The notes under the pieces: model-generated | Databases searched by the model: none | Told to the model about the DNA's origin: nothing | Seen by the model: the letters and a program-made list of their open reading frames with translations, nothing else | Shown: positions 40,401 through 51,737 of the stretch, piece after piece | Layout: each line of letters begins with the position of its first letter | How positions within the stretch are numbered: the stretch's first letter is position 1 | Made by a program: the position numbers and the translations under genes | Assembly (NCBI GenBank): GCA_035041965.1 | Contig: JAPYMA010003048.1 | Span: 52,316 to 116,315, forward strand | Length of the DNA stretch: 64,000 nt | DNA from: Anisakis pegreffii | Taxonomy: Eukaryota; Nematoda; Chromadorea; Rhabditida; Anisakidae | Reading direction: 5' to 3'

Positions 40401-41653
40401 AATTACCTGTTACTATAACTCGCAAGGATGCCACTGAAAAGTGGACTGTTCATTTCAAGCCAGCGCGAAAAAGCAGTCCAGAATCGATGCAAAAGTCCAC
40501 TTAATGTTATACGGTGATATAAAAGTATTCGCATGTGGCTGATGTATAAATTATGAATAATTGCTGGTAGATTACCAATTAAAACCTCAATTAGGTGCTG
40601 AAAAAAATCTGCGATAAGATCAGGATTTATCGGTCGCCTTAACAACTTTGATTTGTCCTCAAAAACACGGCTGTGAAATGCAATGGAAATGTCAATAAGT
40701 GGAAATTGCATGATACTGGCGAATTCCTCAACAAATACTCCGACATGTTATTTTGTACAAAATCTTATCACATCACAAACGATCATCTAACAATCTCGCA
40801 ATGAGAAGCGAATAGTTTACAATATCGTGACTGCTATAGTCAACAGTAGACAGACTGAAAACAGCAGAAAATGTAACTCAACTTTAACCATTCACAGTCA
40901 AACTTCATTCGATCATTGATCGACGACCGAACAATCTCGTTTTTTGCGACTAAAAAGGCGCTGCTTCTCGTTTCAAAAAGCGAAATGATAACCGTCAAAT
41001 CCATGAAGGATAAAAATAGCTCTAAAATGCAGGAAAACAAATTCGAACGAGCTGACAGCTCGTTCAGTCAGTGCGTTGTTTTTTCGAAGCATCGCTAACG
41101 TCATTATAACTTTGCATTGAAAATGAGCACAAGTTATGAATTAAAAAGATGAATTGTTCATGACAGTTTCGTCATAATCGATTGTGAAATCTGGCTGCAA
41201 ATGATCCATCGTGTTTGATTTCATCAACAAAATGAAATATATATTCGATGAGATGAAATAAGTGAAGGTGAAAAGAAATGAAAGGAGAAAGATATGTAAT
41301 ACCTGCATTGGTAGCCAAAAACATTCGTACCTTCGAATGGCATTCTCGATGATATTTTGTTCATATAGCATTGGCGCTTTTCTATCGATCATGCGCAGAA
41401 AATTGGTTTCTCGTTGTGACGCAGATAATAAATCAATTGAAATGCATTTACGCATCTGTTGTTGATTAGAACGAAGCGAAGGGACGATCTGTTGATAATC
41501 CGGAGGTTGTTGATTAGAAATCAGCAATGAACTAGTGCTTGAACCTTCACCTGAGGTACATGCTTGTACACCGTGAAGTACATCCGAATTAGTGGTTGCC
41601 GATCTTTTTTGCTGCATAACTTTTGTAAGAGCCGAAGACGTCGCACTAGCCAT
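28414..41653 (-). CDS. Glycine-rich domain-containing protein (DUF1399/GRDP family), 856 residues
   Basis: Sixteen exons chain in phase: 41653-41303, 37665-37576, 36440-36219, 34761-34618, 34201-34023, 33852-33702, 32325-32089, 31769-31663, 31611-31502, 31461-31347, 31312-31160, 30970-30793, 30399-30238, 29821-29729, 28758-28548 and 28481-28414. Together they make 857 codons including TGA. Family signatures are NIIENAIRRYECFWLPM, PPLDVHWVWHCHMLSPTHY (residues about 127-145), DCETICG, YDIAGAAQRQRNFNYQ, FLNEAVSRYLNFLLLK, YDFDVVWHTHQ (about 259-269), LKHDDTVNDRS and RRGCMYRGHP. A beta-rich, C2-like segment follows. The last 30 residues are ten x-Cys-Gly triplets split by an intron. The family is best known in plants and fungi, and its biochemical role is unsettled. 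Less certain points are the exon 7, 9, 12 and 14 splice sites and whether an upstream coding exon exists, since the frame is open 42 bases before the ATG. Introns carry transposons and a nested gene. Confidence 0.92.
29125..29417. mobile_element. hAT-type MITE in GRDP intron 14
   Basis: The right end is the inverted terminal motif CAGTGGTTCTCAACC (seen as GGTTGAGAACCACTG at 29403-29417). The left end is the diverged CAGGATTCCCAACC at 29125. Flanking 8-bp direct repeats are TCATACGT (29117-29124) and TTATACGT (29418-29425), 7 of 8 identical. It is 293 bp long, with no coding capacity. Confidence 0.85.
32361..32956. mobile_element. hAT-type non-autonomous element in GRDP intron 6
   Basis: The element starts with CAGTGGTTCTTACG and ends with the diverged inverse GAGAATTACTA. 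It is bounded by a perfect 8-bp target duplication, TGCTAGAG, at 32353-32360 and 32957-32964. Internal CCCCATTACCCC and TATTACCCC motifs recur near the two ends. No transposase was seen; the 61-codon frame at 32793-32978 crosses the element end and is spurious. Confidence 0.87.
35108..35755 (+). CDS. Small protein with two hydrophobic segments nested in a GRDP intron
   Basis: Two exons, 35108-35183 and 35457-35755, join in phase (donor GTTATG, acceptor TTGTTATTTAG) to give 124 residues. Residues about 5-24 are hydrophobic (VIQLGFGLYSIILALVHLQL) and could be a signal anchor or first membrane helix. Residues about 28-49 form a second Gly-rich helix (GTIILGGLGILFTGLSYIF) followed by RKK. The remaining 75 or so residues are polar, with an LYSEFPILCTD stretch. 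A splice-acceptor-like CTATTCGCAG and a second AG precede the ATG by under 20 bases, as expected for a trans-spliced gene. I do not recognise the family. It lies on the opposite strand within intron 3 of the GRDP gene. The clean phase and coherent topology argue for a real gene, but there is no homology support. Confidence 0.5.
35777..36040. mobile_element. GC-rich hairpin-bearing insert
   Basis: This block is strikingly G+C rich in an AT-rich intron and begins 20 bases after the nested gene's stop codon. It contains two perfect hairpins: a 9-bp stem with a 4-base loop at 35795-35816, and a 10-bp stem with a 3-base loop at 35965-35987. Long open frames on both strands here reflect a lack of AT-rich stop codons and are not called. 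CAGCG-type ends at 35778 and near 36050 may be termini, but no target duplication was found. Likely a non-autonomous transposon, or foreign or satellite-derived DNA. Confidence 0.4.
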
Positions 41654-42670
41654 TCTCGGCTTGGCTGCCAACCAGGCTCTCGAGCCACCAAAAGGTTTTT
41701 TGTTGAACTAGCTCTGAGCAGCGCACACTTCAATCAATATGCATACGCCTAGCGGATTGATAGATAGGTGGCTGGACAGATAGTGGTTAGGCGGCGGCTT
41801 GCAGCAATCTTCAATTACACTATTTTTCGCATTTGCTTTACTCTTACATGTGCCAGAAGTAAGGCGTGGCAGTGATGAGATGAGCTGCTCAAAAATCTTT
41901 TGATGATATCCACACAAAAGACAGACGAATTATTAAAATATTTTGTATCTGTACTTGTCTCCTTCCATTTATATTCATCGCTTCTTCAGGGACAATTTCA
42001 GTATAGCTCCGTTTAAAGCATCAATCACCAAATTACATCAATTTGAAAGTACTATTTGAAATGATATTCTTGATGTCATTTGATTACTGAATTTTTCGGA
42101 TTTTGAAATTATTCGCATCTCTTTTTGTCAAATTTCATCTTTTTAATTTTAGATTCATCACTGACAATTGCATTGTGTGGTTTCGGTGAAATCTTTATCA
42201 TGAAAAGACCAATAACTGTGAAGGCATGTTCCTGTCTTTAAGCAACAGTTACTTCTTTCATTTTCGAAATATAACTGAATTAAAAAGGATGACGCAGACG
42301 AAATCAGACACGAAAAATAAGCAATCTCAATGACACAAAAATGGTTGAAGTTTGAAATGATTCCTTCGTGGTATAAGTATCAACAGTGGTATGACATTTG
42401 ACAAAGGTAAATAGCAGTGAATAACAATGCACAATAACGATTTATCACCGATGAATCTCACGCAGTCATACAAGTGAAATATGCGTAATATTATGCTCAA
42501 TAATTCACGGTTCACTGTCAATGTGATACCGATGCTGATGAATATATTACGGTCTGGGAACAACGCTCTGGGTCGAAAGCACATTTTACGGAGTATCGGA
42601 GGCCCTCGTTTTCCAAAAATGAATAATAGGAACTGTATTGCATGGACATTAACTCATTCATTTGAGAATA

Positions 42671-42900
42671 GTGGTTCTAGCTCCAGCTCTGACTCCATAT
42701 CTTTTTAAATTACGGCTCCAGCTCTGCATTTTTTTGAACTTCCGCTCCACCTTCAGCATCTTTCGAATCTTCAGCCCAGGGTCCAGCTCCAAAATTTCCT
42801 CTACTTCAGGTCTGGAACGATTCAGATCCGGAAAAAACTATCATACCGTACAGAGGTCTCAGCTTCGGCCAGCTGTGATCTTTTTTTTTGAAGAATCCAA
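42671..42900. repeat. AGCTCC/CTTC-rich degenerate repeat, possible transposon remnant
   Basis: The sequence GTGGTTCTAGCTCCAGCTC opens a stretch with many degenerate copies of GCTCCAGCTCTG-like and TTCAGCATCTTTCG-like motifs, ending near GCTTCGGCCAGCTG and a further GTTCGGCTCCGG. Such motif arrays are common inside non-autonomous hAT elements, but no target duplication could be defined. Confidence 0.35.
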
Positions 42901-43556
42901 GAAAGTCTTCGTTCGGCTCCGGAGTTCAAACATCATCGTATATGACGTCCAAAACGATAACAACATTTCACGGTTGGTTTCAGGTAAATATTAGATTTTC
43001 CAATGCGTTCACTTCACTATTTTCTTGATTTCAGTCTTCATAATGTGCCATCACCTAAAAATTAATCCTTTTGAAATAACACCGTACCTACAACCTTCTC
43101 TCAAACATCATTGTTATTGTCCACCTTACTTCAATGCATTGATTTTTATATAAACTACGTTATGAGCACTATATTCAAAGTAAAAATGTCCGTAGATTTG
43201 CCCAGAAGCAGGACGGTTTCTTACAATGGTCGAATCTCCAGATTCTCTAATTCTAGAAAAGGATTTATGTTGTCGGGCGACTTTGCCTGCTTTCAAAAAA
43301 TTAATTCAATTTCTGAACATACAAATTTAAAAGAGCCAAGCAAGTAAAACTAGCAGCAGTTTAGCACTTTTTTGGCTCCCATTTTAATGATCATTATTGT
43401 TCGCGGAAAGCTGGAAAACATGGACGAGGAAAGCATGAGAACGTGGCAGCTGAGTTAGCGAGGAGTCCGCAAAACGGATTCCAAACCCCGGATTTCGTTC
43501 ATATGTTTTCAAAAGTAAACGTTTATCTCTAAATAAAAATAACCGTTATCACTCAC

Positions 43557-43840
43557 AAGCATCAAAATGTTCTGTGGAACAATTCATCAAATCATCCATG
43601 CTTCGTCGTTTATCGCAACTGAAACCAATAATCTCACTGACAGTGGTTGAATGCTTTTCGTATACATTAATTTCTGTTATCTGAAAATCATTCTCGGATG
43701 AATATGAATTAAAATGATTTTTCATTCTCTTCTCAGGTACAAGTTCTGACGATATTTCAAAGAAATCAGAAAAGTTTCCTCGTTTTTCTCGTGACTTGAG
43801 TTTTGCACATTTGGTAATGTCGAGTTCAGTAGTGATGATG
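43557..43840 (-). CDS. Candidate coding exon, unrecognised
   Basis: An open frame of over 90 codons ends at a consensus donor, GTGAGT (exon end 43557, phase 1). The translation has balanced, charged, protein-like composition (for example KKSREK-type basic text, then DKRRSMDDLMNCSTEHF). It lies about 1.9 kb upstream of the GRDP first exon on the same strand. It could be a 5' exon of that gene or of a separate gene. No good acceptor was found at its 5' side, and the phase does not join cleanly to the GRDP frame. Confidence 0.3.
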
Positions 43841-46801
43841 GTTTAAAAAGATATTGATGGTAACATATGATAAGGGAAATTGCGATGAGTAATGATAGGT
43901 GTTATTGGACGTATTTCAAGGCCTGAACAAATTTCGAATGATCAGCATGATTGCATTCATTCGAATGCACGCATGTCTCTGAAGCAAGCTCGATAATTTT
44001 TGTACGAAAGATACCTTGTACTTCATTGATTGACATTCCATACCTAATACTCTCAAAAAAAAATCATACACGTGTTATTGCAATTTAGAAATTTTTTAAA
44101 CATAATTCAAATCCAAAAATCGCCTGCATAAATTAAGAATCTCGGAGTTTTAGCAGCGTTGGCCTGCGAAACAATAGGGAGGTATGAATTACACGTAAAC
44201 TGAACCTAACTTGCACAGGCGTCTGGGCATGTAAATTTCGAGTATGTTGATGATGATACTTATTGTTAGTACATTGCCTCTTTGAAGTGCTATTATTATT
44301 ATCACATTATATTATTATTAGTGCTGTCACTTTCTAAAGCATTATTGTTGCTACTTATACTATACCAAATAATTTATTTGCTGGGCAATATTCATTACAA
44401 CTGTAAATTCAAATTCTCAGACTGAGCGCGTTTATCTACCAGGAATAATGTTGGTAATATTCTAAGGTGAAGATGGTCGTTTAAGGTTTCGAATTCGTTT
44501 TGCAATTGATGGAGAAAAGTCGAATGAAATTGGTGTGAATGATGGATGCGTTTACGAAAAAACAATGTCATTTGCTGTGCCACAATGCATGTTGCGCTAA
44601 TTTCAGGAGCATTCTTCGTGAAGATATCATTTCGAGGATCTTTTTACAGTCATGTTTCAAGTTTGTTAATAAAATCAGCAACTTGATTGATTGATTGATG
44701 CACTCCCTCCAAATTTCATTGTTCGATCGAACATACATAATATTTTTAGGCGATATAATATGTGAACATATGACTAATGAACTCTCAACCGTAGAAACAT
44801 TTTGAATGAACGAAGTTGATCATGTTAACGTTGAAGTTTTGCATAGCTCACATAACACTAACACAACACATTCTTCGCAACGATGGATTCTCTGAGGATT
44901 ATCTTTCGGCGGATTCAGACGATTCTAGACCATTAGAAATCCCTAACCTCATTTTGCAAGATCATGATCGTATGAAATGATGCATTTAATTTGCAATGTC
45001 TGACTACAGATTTCTGATTCTGCCGAATCAAGAATTGCAGAGATAAAAGTTGGATGCGAACACTTCGGCTTTACGAATAAGCGATAAAAATGATCCTCAG
45101 AAGAGGAATAAAGCTAAGGAGAGTATTCACAGAGAATGGTCGAAAAGTCGAAAGCGAGCACTGAAATTGAACTGATTGGGAAAGTTGCGTACTTTGAACG
45201 CTTTTAAGTAATTTTAAGATAGTGCTGATTGGCGACTATTGAGAATTTTGATTGAAAAACAAAACGCTTAAAGTGTATATTATAGAGATGGCGATAAGGA
45301 TCAATAAAATAAATCGAAGTTATTGACAGCTGTCAAGTTTTATGAAGTCTTCGGAGTGTTTGGATAATTCAAGCACGAAAGTGCACATGCATAACTTAGT
45401 TATTGAGCGTTGAATCAATTTTAAAGTAGCACCGAAATGCAATGATGTATTTCGGAAGGAAATGATGAGAAAGGGCAATGAATGTGATTTCAAATGTATC
45501 TCTTGAACAATTCCACCTGAATCTTCAGCTTTCAATTTTATGCATATTTAAACAATGCTAATGAGTTGCAACAATTGAAAATGATATTGTTTACGGATTA
45601 TGCACGTGCTATACTATCGAGAGAGCTCACAGTCAGCCATACATATTATATTCGTACATCTTGATCAATACGGCCAACACTGCGCAGTGATTTCCTAAAG
45701 AATGGCCGCAGTGAAAGTATGAAGGTTGGCAAGAAGAAATCGTGGATAGAAATCAAATCAAACACTCGCACTGAACAGCTTCAGAAGTTGCTGAACATAA
45801 ATCAATTAATCTAAGAATTCCTTGCGCTTTCATTGGTGCTGGATGCTTGCATACGAATGACGTCAAATAAGAAAGTGTAAAGGCAATAAGTCAATTCTTA
45901 CTGCTATCAGCATACAATGATAATAGGCATTTATTTTTATTTAGTGAACTGCAATTCGGATGAGACCATCAATGAAGTAATTAGAATCAGTACATCACAA
46001 CTTATTATGTTTCCTTGAATATTGGTCCTTTCTCGAATTTGAACTTTTTTTTCTTAACTTATGATTAGGTTCAGTTATTGAATTTACTTATCTCCTTCAG
46101 GTAGCGCATGAAATTTTTCATTGATAATGCCATGGAAAATAGAAGCCTCTTTCAAATAAACGCTTTCGAGAAAATACGGTAATATGGAAATACAAAGTTG
46201 TCGTATTGAGAAGTTCAGGATGCCTAGGAATCAAGGCAAAATAAATAACGTAAAGCATTGAAGTTAATGACCATTCCGAGCATTTTCATATCAACTCAGC
46301 CATTCGATGTACTCATATTATTACATAACATTGTTTCGGATGAATATTTATGCTAAATCGCTGAGAATTAGTTGAATGAAACGTATCGATCATTGAATCG
46401 CCTACTTATCAGCACTATTTAAATCATCAGTTGGGATATTTAATAAATGTTGTTCTATTAAATTATGTTGATGTGCTTTTGAAGTTCTTGTTTAAACATC
46501 ATTTATCCAGTTAATACAGAATTATCAGTTACTGAGAACCAAAATAATTAATTGAAGGATACTAACAGTCAAATTTAAGCTTTTGAATATGATAAAATTT
46601 GAAATCTTTACACTTAACAACAAACTTTGTGGAACTCGTTTCAATCAACTCATGAAGAGTTTCAAAACTGGAGACAGCTGTGTATTTATTGAAAATCAAA
46701 ATACTCATGAGATAATATAATTTTTCAAGATGAGATCAACTAAAGAAGATCTTTTGGATTAAGATGTTGGTGATGTTGATGAATATATGTCACCAGCTTA
46801 G

Positions 46802-47073
46802 CAGTTTTTTTCGGTAGTCCCCGACCGAATGCCTTGTCGGAAGCCACCGAAAATTGGTGACCACCGAAACGCAATTGTTCGACATCGGTCGGTTGTCGAT
46901 CGGTGATGACCTAAGTTCGGTTTGCCGAGGCCCCCCATTGAATTAGCCCTTTCGGTTGCGGTTGGGGGCCCCGAAAATGGGGGTCTGCGAGCTACGAGGC
47001 CCCGATTTTCGGTCGGTAATTACCGACCGAATTCTTGGGCGTCCTCGCGGTTCGGTGGCCACCGACCCAACTG
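46802..47073. mobile_element. CCGA/TCGGT-rich element, probable hAT-like MITE
   Basis: The block begins CAGTTTTTTTCGGTAG and ends CCGACCCAACTG, so both ends are CAGTT in inverted orientation. It is filled with TCGGTCGG, CCACCGAA and GGGGCCCCGA motifs on both strands. The flanking 8-mers CAGCTTAG and TAGAATAA match at only 4 of 8 positions, so the insertion is old or the boundaries are off. A short piece with the same motifs lies at about 47365-47402. Confidence 0.5.
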
Positions 47074-47486
47074 TAGAATAAATGGATATGCGTAGAACAG
47101 ATACTATTTGTATACGTTTGCATTACGAAAGTCCAAAAACTGATATGGATTCCAAAATGGTTGTGATGGAATGAAACAGGAACTGTTTTAGTAATTGAAT
47201 AAAGTGGTTTGACTAGATACGAATGCTAAAAAGAAATATCAAAAGTGAAGTAAGATCCTTGATGTTTGCTGGTTTTTAATATTTTAGTAGTTGTGTGCTC
47301 TTAAGAACGTGTACTTAATTAATTTCATTAAACCAACCTTCACATCAGAGAGAACGACGAGTCTCTGTGGCCACCGATAGTGTTCGGTCTGTGGCTACCG
47401 AAGAAACTCTGTTGGTTGTCAACTTTACTTCGTAATTTTGAAACGTCGTATATATTAATGTCTCTATTTCACACTATTGGCAAAAT

Positions 47487-47673
47487 GTTCTATTCTGTTC
47501 TATTCCGCTCTTCCATGGTTCTATTCCGTTCTACTCTGTGCGCTCTTTTTTTGTTGAGAACCGTTCTATTCTATTTCATTCCACTCTTGAACGGTTCTAT
47601 TCTATTGTATACAACGTTCCTTGCTTGAGAGCCGTTCTATTTTATTCTGGCATATAAACTGTTCTATTCTGTT
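47487..47673. repeat. Degenerate TTCTATTC(C/T) repeat array, copy 1
   Basis: Many copies of CCGTTCTATTC-like pentanucleotide-based motifs occur here. A core resembling CTGTGCGC...GAGAACCGTTCTATT is shared with the second array at 49022-49150. An apparent 82-codon frame through it is an artefact of the repeat. Confidence 0.7.
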
Positions 47674-48562
47674 GCCTCAGTCAGAAAAGTAGCACGATAA
47701 AACTTGAGGTAATTAGGGCTGGAAATGTGGTTTTTTGGTGGTTTCAGTGCAAAACAGGGAAGATTTAGGGTGGGAGAAGATTGTCCATGCAGAGAGTTGA
47801 CGGCTTTTGACGGTGATGATTGGGGGAAAACAGGGGGTTTCGGGTTCTAGTAATCAGCATCTGTAAGGAACAGAGGATTCCGGTCGAAATTGATGCACAG
47901 TTTCTCATAATAATGAGTTTGGAATGAGCTGATTCGTTCAATCGAACTCAAATCCTTCAAGCATAAACTTTTATTGGAGGCGTAAATGTGAACACTTTCT
48001 GTGATGGAGTTTAGAGTACGACCAACATTTGAAAATAGAGTGTTCATTCGGGAACATAGTTGCATCCTTTAGTTGTTTCTTGGGGGAATTCCTCACAAAC
48101 AGTCTTTGGCAGTTTTGGGAATTAACTGCGATAACTTGCCCTTGATGAGCTGTTTCATCTCTCACTGATGGCCTTTCTCCTCTCTCTCTCAAGTGATATT
48201 GAATATGATGTTTTTTGGTGGACTCGAATCTCTAATGGCTATCAGCAGTGAATTACTTCAGAAACAATTTCTTCGTCATCACTGCAGAAGCCTCAAACAT
48301 CTTCTGAAGAGATAATTATAGTTCATGATTTAACAAAAAAATCGTAATGAGATAATCTATGAAAATTTATTAGCATTAAAAACTTCGTCCGAACCATTCA
48401 ACTGACAAATCTTCAAGATCAAAATGTTAAAAATCCCCATGTGATTTAATTACTGACGTTATACTGTCATCAATATTTTAATCAAATGGGTGTAAAACAG
48501 TGTAAATTACAGACTACACTGACTTCAATATTTCACTGACTCACTGATATTGAACACTAATG

Positions 48563-48836
48563 ACAACAATAATAATAACAATAATAATAATAAATAATTA
48601 ATGAATAATAATATGGGTAAATAATAATGAGAATAAACAATAATAATACTAATGATAATTAATAACAGTAATAATAATATTACTATTATAAATAATTAAT
48701 AAATAATAATAAGGGTAAATAATGAGAATAAATAAAAATAATAATAATAATTAATAATAATAAATAATAATAATAAATAATAATAACAATAATAATATTA
48801 ATAACAATAATAGTAATAATAATAATAACAATAATG

Positions 48837-48900
<64 letters not shown>

Positions 48901-48967
48901 TAATAATAGTAATAATGATAATAATAAATTAATAACAGTAAATAATAATAACAGCAATAATACAACA
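48563..48967. repeat. (TAA)n / (AAT)n microsatellite
   Basis: About 400 bp of TAA-type repeat with interruptions, and an uninterrupted core near 48836-48898. It lies between the two TTCTATTC arrays. The poly-Leu frame on the opposite strand is not a gene. Confidence 0.97.
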
Positions 48968-49021
48968 ATGGTAACTCATCTCATTATCACCGCACTGCTT
49001 CACAGAGAACAGCTTAAAGAA

Positions 49022-49150
49022 GAGCCAAAATCTGTTCTATTCCATTCCGTTCCGCTCTTAACCGGCTCTACTCTATTCCATTCTATTCTGTGCGCCTCCC
49101 TTTTGAGAACTGTTCTATTTTGTTCCTCGGAACAGAACAGGAGCAGAGCT
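49022..49150. repeat. Degenerate TTCTATTC(C/T) repeat array, copy 2
   Basis: The same motif family as 47487-47673, including the shared TTCTATTCTGTGCGC core and a following GAGAACTGTTCTATT. It ends in a partial palindrome around GTTCCTCGGAACAGAAC. Possibly a non-autonomous transposon with a TTCCATTCCG-type interior. Confidence 0.65.
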
Positions 49151-50272
49151 TTTTTACTGGAATAAAGACATCACTAAAGGTATGCAACGATCCATCTTTC
49201 GTTGTTCTTGTTATCGTTAATTTATTGCTGACCAAGTATAGTACGAGTGCAGTTCATCAAAATTTCATCAAAATATCCATTTCAGTTCGTGTATGCAATT
49301 TTTAATAGAAATTTGCCTTACTATAAGCTTACCTTTGACACTCCGTCCTGCAAAAGTGGCTCTACAACAGCGCTAGAAGATGGCATCAATTTGCGTTGAA
49401 AAAAAGAGACTTCGAAAAACACAAAAATCACTCCATTTCCGCATTCTTGAAACAACTTCGAATCGAGCGTGCATGCTACCTATGACTGTTGCAATTGTTC
49501 TGTTACTTGATGCAGAAATATCGTTCATTCAAAAACCTGATTCCCAACCTATTTTTGGGCTATTCACTGGTCCGCAACCATCTTCAATCATGCTTGTGTT
49601 ATGAATGTGAACAGTTCAAGTGTTATGATTCAAAACACTGCGTTAGCCATCGACTGTACTCATGAATCTCATTCGAGAATTTCCAACTTTATTTCAAATT
49701 TAGTACTGTTATATTGTAGTACTGTTAAATATATCTCACTTCTTCATAAAACTGAACGTTTTTAATCTCTCGCAGTCAAACGAAGACATTTAACATAAAA
49801 GAATAACGACACATCACTTTCATTGGTTTTATGAAATATATCATCGCAATCGCAGAATGCATCTCCAGAACACAATAAGTCACGTACATCCGAAGAATAA
49901 ATTCACGAAATGATTATTTCGTATATCATTTATTCGTATATCAACAACAAATTTTATTCAGCACTGCTCTTATCTGGCAAATCACATTTTATAAAAATTA
50001 ATACCACATCGCATCCCTAACGATCTCTTTCTATTTTCCATTGATAGGTTGCTTCAGTTAAAGAATGCTGCACGATGTTTTATTCCGAACGAATAGTTAG
50101 TTACACAACACCATCAAGCGAAGCACTTCTGTGGTCACGCATACACATAATTTCAAACGAATCGCAACATTATTTAAATTGATTTTAGATAGATATCAAC
50201 CAATATATTGGTAATAAACTTATTTCTAATGAGTAAGCTTGTTGACTTACTTGAAAATGTATTTCCAGAGGG

Positions 50273-50464
50273 CAGGATTTCTCAACTAGGGGTACATGCA
50301 CCTCCTGGGAGTGCATGACGGCATGCCAGGAGGTGCGACATAGGGTGGCGTGAGAGGGGGTGCGATGAGAGGGGTGGGTGAGGAGTGCAGAAGGAGTGCG
50401 AAGGCATCTTAAACGAGGTAAACAAGGTTGGGCTGCACGGAGTAAACAAGGTTGAGAACCACTG
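50273..50464. mobile_element. hAT-type MITE with CAGTGGTTCTCAACC end
   Basis: The right terminus at 50450-50464 is the exact inverse of CAGTGGTTCTCAACC; the left terminus CAGGATTTCTCAACT starts at 50273. The interior carries GGGGTGCGA and GGAGGTGCGAC motifs. The flanking 8-mers CCAGAGGG and CAATAGTG match at 5 of 8 positions, weaker than for the related element at 29125-29417. No coding capacity. Confidence 0.75.
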
Positions 50465-51383
50465 CAATAGTGGATGAACGTAGTGCTTTTGACGGAACTC
50501 AAATTGAGTGTTCATAAAGATTGTCGTCAGGCTGACAGAATGAAGGTGAGCGAATCTTATCGTTAGTATGATAAAGATACTGACTGAAATCGAATAGTGT
50601 TCCGTTAAAACGATACATTATCAATGTGCAGCGTTGAAGTTGCGTTTCTGTAACGCATCTTTCATGCATAATCGCTTTGGGCTCTACTCAACAAATCGTT
50701 TTCATTTTTGATTCTCACAATCGATCGATCTAAGTGTCAGAGAAAAAAGCGAAAATTCCTTGGTTATCGTTAGGTTTTGATGTTTTTGCTGCTGCTAACT
50801 ATTCATAAAATTCTAGTGACGTTGAATACAGTCTTTTTGAGCACATTCAACTCGATATTCCATTGCAATGCCACTTCTGATACACTCAAATGCTAAACGC
50901 TATCATACTATAATTACACTCATATCTTTCCTCAATGTTTGAATCTCTTTTAGAAAAGATTTTAGTGGAAAGGGAACGGTGAAAGTTTAGTGGTGGGAAC
51001 AGTGATGAACTGAATGAGCAATAATTGAAGCATTGTGAACTGAATCTGCTGCTGCTTGAAAAGATTCGATTCGATTTCAAATTCGGTCAGCACTTCTAAA
51101 AATTCTGGTGTTAGTTCTCTTGCGGACCACAACCGTTCGATCTCACTGTCTCCATTCTAAGAAATAAGAAGTCAACCGAAATAAACATTGTTAGAAGTTA
51201 TTATATGCACGGTGAAACGCTTACCTGTTTGATCGGAGATGAATGAATCGAAATTTCATACTAGAACTGGAACAAATCTGACTCGAAATTGAAATTTCTG
51301 CTATGAGTCGAAACTTAAGCAAAGCAATGCCATCATAAATTGATACTTGAATGTGCAGTTGGGAAGTGCTTGCATCTAACTTA

Positions 51384-51386
<3 letters not shown>

Positions 51387-51469
<83 letters not shown>
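51387..51469. repeat. (AT)n microsatellite
   Basis: About 41 uninterrupted AT dinucleotides. The alternating Tyr-Ile frames on both strands are products of the repeat and are not genes. Confidence 0.98.
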
Positions 51470-51470
<1 letters not shown>

Positions 51471-51737
51471 TCATCACTTACGGATTGATCAAGCATGCCA
51501 AACACAACACGTCTTCGAGATACGAAAGGTGAATTGCCATTTTATTCGACCTTACTTACATCTTTCATGGACTGCAAGTATTACTGATCTATTTCTTTCA
51601 ACAGTTACTCACTACTATGCAGTTGAAGAATATCTCAGCGGCTGATAATGGGCGGCTTAAAAACGGATGATAAATAGCAATTTTCTTTGAAACTCAACAA
51701 ATCAGTCCTCAACAACCTTCAGTCACTTTTGTTTCAA

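Noticed and set aside
40403..40711. 102-codon minus-strand frame with FPLIDISIAFHSR, superficially like a DUF1399 motif
   Set aside because: The true PPLDVHWVWHCHM exon is at 37665-37576 and joins exons 1 and 3 in phase, leaving no place for this one.
48751..48957. Poly-leucine 68-codon frame
   Set aside because: Direct translation of the TAA/AAT microsatellite.
51221..51645. Tyr-Ile repeat frames on both strands
   Set aside because: Direct translation of the AT microsatellite.
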